Positions 41,849-45,735 of a stretch of 45,735 bases of DNA are shown here, in pieces. Within the stretch, counting starts at the first letter, position 1. Each line of letters begins with the position of its first letter. The stretch is from Jaenimonas drosophilae. Its lineage: Eukaryota; Euglenozoa; Kinetoplastea; Trypanosomatida; Trypanosomatidae. Both the position numbers and the translations under genes were made by a program. The notes beneath the pieces are model-generated. The model saw only the letters and a program-made list of their open reading frames with translations. It had not been told where the DNA came from and ran no database searches. The stretch covers positions 1-45,735 of the forward strand of contig JASAON010001518.1 in NCBI GenBank assembly GCA_030849065.1, read 5' to 3'.

Positions 41849-42241
41849 CTACTTGGTGTTGTCCTTGAGGAAGCTCTTGAAGGAGGCAGCATCACGTGGG
41901 CCCTGGTATGGGATGTTCTTGTTGGCCTTGGTGAAGAGCTTCAGCGTGGGGAATCCCTGGATGTTGTGCTCCTGCGCCACATCGCTGTGAGCGGAGCCGT
42001 CAATGCGGCCAATCACCACATCTCCCGAGGAGGGGAAGTCCTTGCCCAGCACCTCATACTGGGGCTTCATTTGCTGGCAGTGGCCGCACCACGGGGCGTA
42101 GAAGAGCACGAAGAGATTCTTGGTGGGGTCATTGGCGAGCTTCTTGAGAGATTCTGGGGTGAGATCAATCACCTCTGCCTGGGTGGGAACCATCAGGCAC
42201 ACCAGCAGTGCAAGAAGAGCAACGGAGAGAACACGAGACAT
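41849..42241 (-). CDS. Small single-domain protein disulfide isomerase
   Basis: The 130-residue protein has a signal peptide (VLSVALLALLVCLMVPTQA) and one thioredoxin domain with the PDI active site WCGHC (Cys52, Cys55) and the cis-proline GFPT (Pro98). It lacks a KDEL-type retention signal, ending in KDNTK. It should catalyse disulfide exchange in the ER or secretory pathway. Small one-domain PDIs of this size are known from trypanosomatids. The motif order leaves little doubt about the fold; whether it is retained in the ER or secreted cannot be told. Confidence 0.93.
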   Translation of the reverse strand: MSRVLSVALLALLVCLMVPTQAEVIDLTPESLKKLANDPTKNLFVLFYAPWCGHCQQMKPQYEVLGKDFPSSGDVVIGRIDGSAHSDVAQEHNIQGFPTLKLFTKANKNIPYQGPRDAASFKSFLKDNTK

Positions 42242-42598
42242 TACTTTTGGACGGTAAAAGTTGTGTTGTGTTGTGTGATGGAGAGAAGAATGTGTGTATG
42301 TGTGAGATATACTTCACAAGATACATGTAAAGAAGCAGAGATTGGGGAGGGGGTTGGGGGGTTGAAGATGGAGATGAAGATAGAGATGTTGTTTGTTGGG
42401 TGGAGCACCCACCACCAAAAAATCTCAGAGAGACGCAGACACTAGGGAGAGAGGCAGTAAATGTAGTGTGGCACGCAACCACAACCCTCACCACACGCGT
42501 GTGTGGGGTTGATGGCGCTCCATTCTATAATTCATCTATACGCATGCGCAACGGAGGTTTGCCATGATATTGAGGTTGTGTCATGATCAGATGCCATG
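42242..42598. other. Intergenic region
   Basis: The 357-base gap carries CT-rich, CA-rich and CCCC sequence on the mRNA strand upstream of the PDI gene. Several candidate AG sites occur but none stands out. No gene is seen. Confidence 0.5.
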
Positions 42599-44404
42599 CT
42601 ACATCCGATCGCGCTTCACCGTTGGGTCCTGCAGGCGGTCTTGCACCACCAACTTCATCTCCTCCGGCTCCAACGCGTACTCAGGCAAGCCACTCGTGTT
42701 TTCATCGTGGCCCACGGCGGAGGAGGCGGCCATCGCATCGGCAGAGCGCGGCAACCCCTTTTGACGTACATACTGCAGCGCGACGTGCTCCTCCTTCTTG
42801 GGAAGATCCGGACGACGAAAGATGGTCTTGGCCGCCCCCGCTGAAGCCACAACGGAGGTCTGTGCGCTGCTCTCTAGACGAGCAAGCGCCACGAGGTACT
42901 CCTCCACACGTTGATCAATGAGGGAGAGTCCAGCAACGGAGCTCGGCTCCATCACCACCTCACTGCCCGTGTGTTCGCGCAGAATGCGTGCGTCACAACC
43001 CGTCGCGACGAACATGGCCTCCACCGCCTTGACGAGGTGCTGAAGAAGATCATTCATGATGTGCAATCGGCCCTCCTCAACCTCGGCCTTGCCGCGTGTT
43101 GCGCTGAGCTCCGCCTGGAGCTGCTTCATGCGCTTGCTCCTCTCCTGATGTTCCTCACTGCCTTGTGCCAGGCTGTGTGGTGTGGCGAGAAGTGTCTTGC
43201 GCTCCTCCTCCAGCCGGTGAATCTCATCGTTGAAGTGATTTACTTCGGTGTATAAGCTAAACCGTTGCAACGAGCTCCGATTGAGGAAGTCGGTGACGGT
43301 GGCGATATCGCTGACGCCCACAATTTCGGCGAGCTGATCAAAATAAATCTCAAACTCATGAATCTGCGATGCCGCCCCACCCACTTCATCATCCTCATCC
43401 TCATCATCGATGTCCGCATCATCACCCGCGGCAGCCGCACGGGCCTTCTTGTGCTGATGAATGGCACGCTGCTTTGAGGCGTTCATCTCCTCCATCCCTA
43501 TGCGCTCCTGCTTCGCCTCCTCCAGTGAAGTGAGGAGCTGCAGTGTTTTGGCGCGGTTTTGTTCCTGGATGCGCTCATTCTCACTCAGAACCCCATTAAG
43601 CTCGTCAAAGGCGCGCTCGTACTGCGCGTTCTCTTCCTCAGCGAGCTGCTGAATTTCCTTGGACTCCGCCACGAGCTTCTCACGCTCCTCGAACACCACA
43701 TTGCATACCTCAATCAAGAAGGCCATTTGTTTCTTCTTGTCGTAAATCTCGTTTTCACGTTTGCGATAGTTCTTCTCATAACGTGATTGCTTAATGAGAA
43801 GCTGATCAATGAGGCTGCGGAGGTCCTTGGCATCGGTGCTCATGGCACTAAAACGCTCCAGCTCGTGTTGGAGGCGTATCTCTAAATTGCGCATTTGCTC
43901 GCGGGAGTGGTCGCGGAACTCACCGAGGGCGGCATCACGTGCGGCGGCGGCGAGCGTGGAGCCGACGCGGCTCTTAAAGCGCACCTGACGTGTAGAGCGT
44001 AGCTCCTGAAGCTGCTGCTTTGCCTCCACGAGACTCGCCTCGGAGGCGGCACACTCCGCACGTTTTCGCTCAATAAGCTCCTTCGCTTCCTTGTACTTGG
44101 CGGTGCGGGAGGCCAACAACTTGAAGTCTGAGCCGTAGCCCTTCGTTCCCACCTGGATCTCGTCGAGCTCCGCACGAGACATGCACTCCTCCATCCGCAA
44201 CAACTCAATGCGCTCACGATGGTTTTTGCTATCATTCTCAAAGACACTGAGCTCGCGGCGCTGTAAATCAGAAACACGCTTCGCCTCCTCCTCCATCTCA
44301 CGCAACTGCATCTCTGCCTGAGCCAGGCGCTTGCGAAGGAGATCCACGGGTGGTGCGGCACTCGTGGAGTGGCCACCACGCGACACGGAAGCTTTGGATG
44401 CCAT
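42599..44404 (-). CDS. Outer dynein arm docking complex subunit (DC2/CCDC114/CCDC63-like)
   Basis: The 601-residue protein is coiled coil over residues 20-320 and 365-450. The segment FEIYFDQLAEIVGVSDIATV, then TDFLNRSSLQRFSLYTEVNHFNDEI, matches the conserved core of the ODA docking family (EAFRRI-type helix, GISDINELV, then ENFSLFNYVNELNNEIEKLEEE). An acidic run (DDADIDDEDEDDEV, about 330) separates the two coiled-coil blocks. In Chlamydomonas and humans this subunit attaches outer dynein arms to doublet microtubules, so its presence indicates a motile 9+2 flagellum. The C-terminal 100 residues are less conserved. Confidence 0.8.
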   Translation of the reverse strand: MASKASVSRGGHSTSAAPPVDLLRKRLAQAEMQLREMEEEAKRVSDLQRRELSVFENDSKNHRERIELLRMEECMSRAELDEIQVGTKGYGSDFKLLASRTAKYKEAKELIERKRAECAASEASLVEAKQQLQELRSTRQVRFKSRVGSTLAAAARDAALGEFRDHSREQMRNLEIRLQHELERFSAMSTDAKDLRSLIDQLLIKQSRYEKNYRKRENEIYDKKKQMAFLIEVCNVVFEEREKLVAESKEIQQLAEEENAQYERAFDELNGVLSENERIQEQNRAKTLQLLTSLEEAKQERIGMEEMNASKQRAIHQHKKARAAAAGDDADIDDEDEDDEVGGAASQIHEFEIYFDQLAEIVGVSDIATVTDFLNRSSLQRFSLYTEVNHFNDEIHRLEEERKTLLATPHSLAQGSEEHQERSKRMKQLQAELSATRGKAEVEEGRLHIMNDLLQHLVKAVEAMFVATGCDARILREHTGSEVVMEPSSVAGLSLIDQRVEEYLVALARLESSAQTSVVASAGAAKTIFRRPDLPKKEEHVALQYVRQKGLPRSADAMAASSAVGHDENTSGLPEYALEPEEMKLVVQDRLQDPTVKRDRM

Positions 44405-44843
44405 TGATGATGATGATGGTGTGCGCCTGGTTTTCCTCTACCGAGTAAGTGCAAGTGTAAGTATGTGTGTGTGTGTGTGCTACCTCCAGAGAAGAGAGCA
44501 ACACACGCAGGCCAAAGTGTGAAGCACGCAATGAGCTCCAGCAGCTTGCGATACTATGCGGAAAGAAAAAGAGTGGAGGTGCATGTATTTGGTTTTACAT
44601 ATGTGCAAATGACGAGCAAAAAAAGCAGCGCACGTTGTGCTGCTGCACATGTGTGTTGTTGGTTGAGCCACTACACTGCCGCCACAACGTGGCGGGAGGG
44701 TGAGTGGGCATGGCGCAAAACAAAATACGCCGAAGAGCCCCAACTAAGTAAATGGCAGGTGATGATGATGATGATGGAGGAGGATCTTCCCCACCTCATC
44801 ACGCATCCAACACACGCTGCCTCTAACGAGACCAAAAATGCCG
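44405..44843. other. Intergenic region
   Basis: The 439-base gap contains a GATG repeat next to the ATG, a GT repeat (44465-44480), and candidate AG acceptors around 44420-44445 on the minus strand. I see no gene. Confidence 0.5.
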
Positions 44844-45735
44844 TCAGCGGTGTACGATGTTGTAAATCTCATTCAGCTCCATCCGCAACATTGCTGAATC
44901 ACGACGTTGCGCCTCTAACATGGAGAGTACTGAGCTCAGCTGATTCTTCAGCTCCAAGTTGCTGCGCTGATACTGCAGCGCCTCCTGGGCCAACTCCATC
45001 ATCCGATCATCATCTTCGTTGTGGCGTCGTTGTTCTGACCGCAGTGGAGACGTTTGTGCAGCGGCATCTTTTGGAAACGTTCCCGATGACGTCGAGCGCT
45101 GGGCGAGTGGGCGTGGCGTGATGGGTGATTGCGAGAAGGTTGGGTTAAGGCCATCGGAGGGCCCGGAAGTGTGAAGCACGCGAATCACTGGAGTACGTGG
45201 TTGCTCTTGTGCTTGTTGGTGTTGTTGCTGTGGTGGTAGTGGCTGCCCGAGTTGTTGTTGCTGATATGCATCCATCATCGTCGTGATGTTGTTGTTGTTG
45301 TTGTTTCCAAACGGGAATGCACGTACGTTTGGCGGATTGGTGTTGTTGAGTTGAGGAATACCTGCCACATCACCCGTAAGAAGCATTCGGTTGGTCTCTG
45401 CATCCCCATGCACAGCACTTGCTGGTGGTGCAAGATTGTTGGTGATGGAGTTGTTGTTGGCGTTAAATGTACGCCCAGAGGTTGGCGCTAGTGGTTGTAG
45501 GCCCAACGAAGACGTGAAGGGTATTGATGGCCATGGCGCCAATCCTCCAGAACCTCCACGAGCACTCTGAATGAGGCCCACATTCGGTGATGGCAGCGTG
45601 GCACAATTCACTCGTCGTTGAAGTGCCGCCACATCACGAGCAAGACGCTGCATTTCCTGAATCTGCCGAATAAAAATGAGCTCATCCTTCTTCAGCTCCG
45701 TCTCAAGCACCTTGATGCGTTCCTGTGCCTGAGAG
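44844..45735 (-). CDS. Coiled-coil protein, N-terminus cut by window edge
   Basis: The frame is open through the right edge of the window, so the true start lies beyond it; the first visible residues are SQAQERIKVLETELKKDEL. The visible 296 residues have a coiled coil at the N side (to about 45), a long low-complexity Asn, Gln, Pro and Ser region, and a second coiled coil at the C terminus (MMELAQEALQYQRSNLELK, then MLEAQRRDSAMLRMELNEI). The family is unknown. A flagellar or cytoskeletal role would fit but is not shown. Confidence 0.65.
   Translation of the reverse strand, partial: SQAQERIKVLETELKKDELIFIRQIQEMQRLARDVAALQRRVNCATLPSPNVGLIQSARGGSGGLAPWPSIPFTSSLGLQPLAPTSGRTFNANNNSITNNLAPPASAVHGDAETNRMLLTGDVAGIPQLNNTNPPNVRAFPFGNNNNNNITTMMDAYQQQQLGQPLPPQQQHQQAQEQPRTPVIRVLHTSGPSDGLNPTFSQSPITPRPLAQRSTSSGTFPKDAAAQTSPLRSEQRRHNEDDDRMMELAQEALQYQRSNLELKNQLSSVLSMLEAQRRDSAMLRMELNEIYNIVHR

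Noticed and set aside
1..45735. CRISPR-like arrays or bacterial operon
   Set aside because: Repeats are simple microsatellites without unique spacers. The genes are eukaryotic (COQ6, PIG-X, NDR kinase, ODA docking protein) and no ribosome-binding-site pattern is seen.

Overview
This window looks like nuclear DNA of a flagellated protist, most likely a kinetoplastid (Euglenozoa), and probably a free-living, Bodo-like one. All 30 genes that I can support lie on the minus strand, head to tail. None needs an intron, and most gaps are 150-600 bases. Upstream of nearly every start codon the minus strand carries a pyrimidine-rich tract followed by AG, as expected for spliced-leader trans-splicing of a long polycistronic transcript. 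In several genes (6830, 7626, 12176, 14534, 28101, 31185, 41299) that AG lies inside the longest open frame, so the real start is an internal ATG. The species assignment is inference; gene order, strand and splice signals are seen.

Layout, in plus-strand order (transcription runs from high to low coordinates). 1-558: 3'-truncated membrane protein. 861-5045: Gid7/WDR26-like LisH-CTLH-WD40 protein, cis-prenyltransferase, coiled-coil membrane protein. 5265-8558: nuclear zinc-finger-like protein, small CaaX protein, multipass membrane protein. 8953-12176: two tandem, diverged J-domain proteins. 12367-15624: ENY2/Sus1-like protein, COQ6 monooxygenase, ADO/PCO-type thiol dioxygenase. 16337-20672: possible degenerate kinesin-like protein and two low-complexity proteins, one with a SUMO-interaction-like N terminus. 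21134-23195: NDR-family kinase and NXT1/p15-like mRNA export factor. 23451-29915: large helical-repeat protein, four-module zinc-ribbon protein, FHA plus tandem-BRCT (MDC1-like) protein. 30145-38478: WDR54-like protein, PIG-X, coiled-coil protein with repeated TFxPxI motifs, mitochondrial-type membrane protein, PIBF1/CEP90-like centriolar protein. 39094-45735: deoxyribose-phosphate aldolase, AlkB-like dioxygenase, small PDI, outer-dynein-arm docking protein, and a 5'-truncated coiled-coil protein.

Neighbours in such a unit are co-transcribed but not normally functionally linked, and the mixture here fits that. Several genes nevertheless point to a 9+2 flagellum (PIBF1, the ODA docking subunit, the TFxPxI coiled-coil protein), and others to GPI and dolichol synthesis, ubiquinone synthesis, mRNA export and DNA-damage signalling. 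Trinucleotide and CA repeats are abundant. They supply Asn, Ser, Asp, Gln and Thr runs in proteins and fill much of the intergenic DNA. I found no tRNA, rRNA, transposon, CRISPR array or strand switch.
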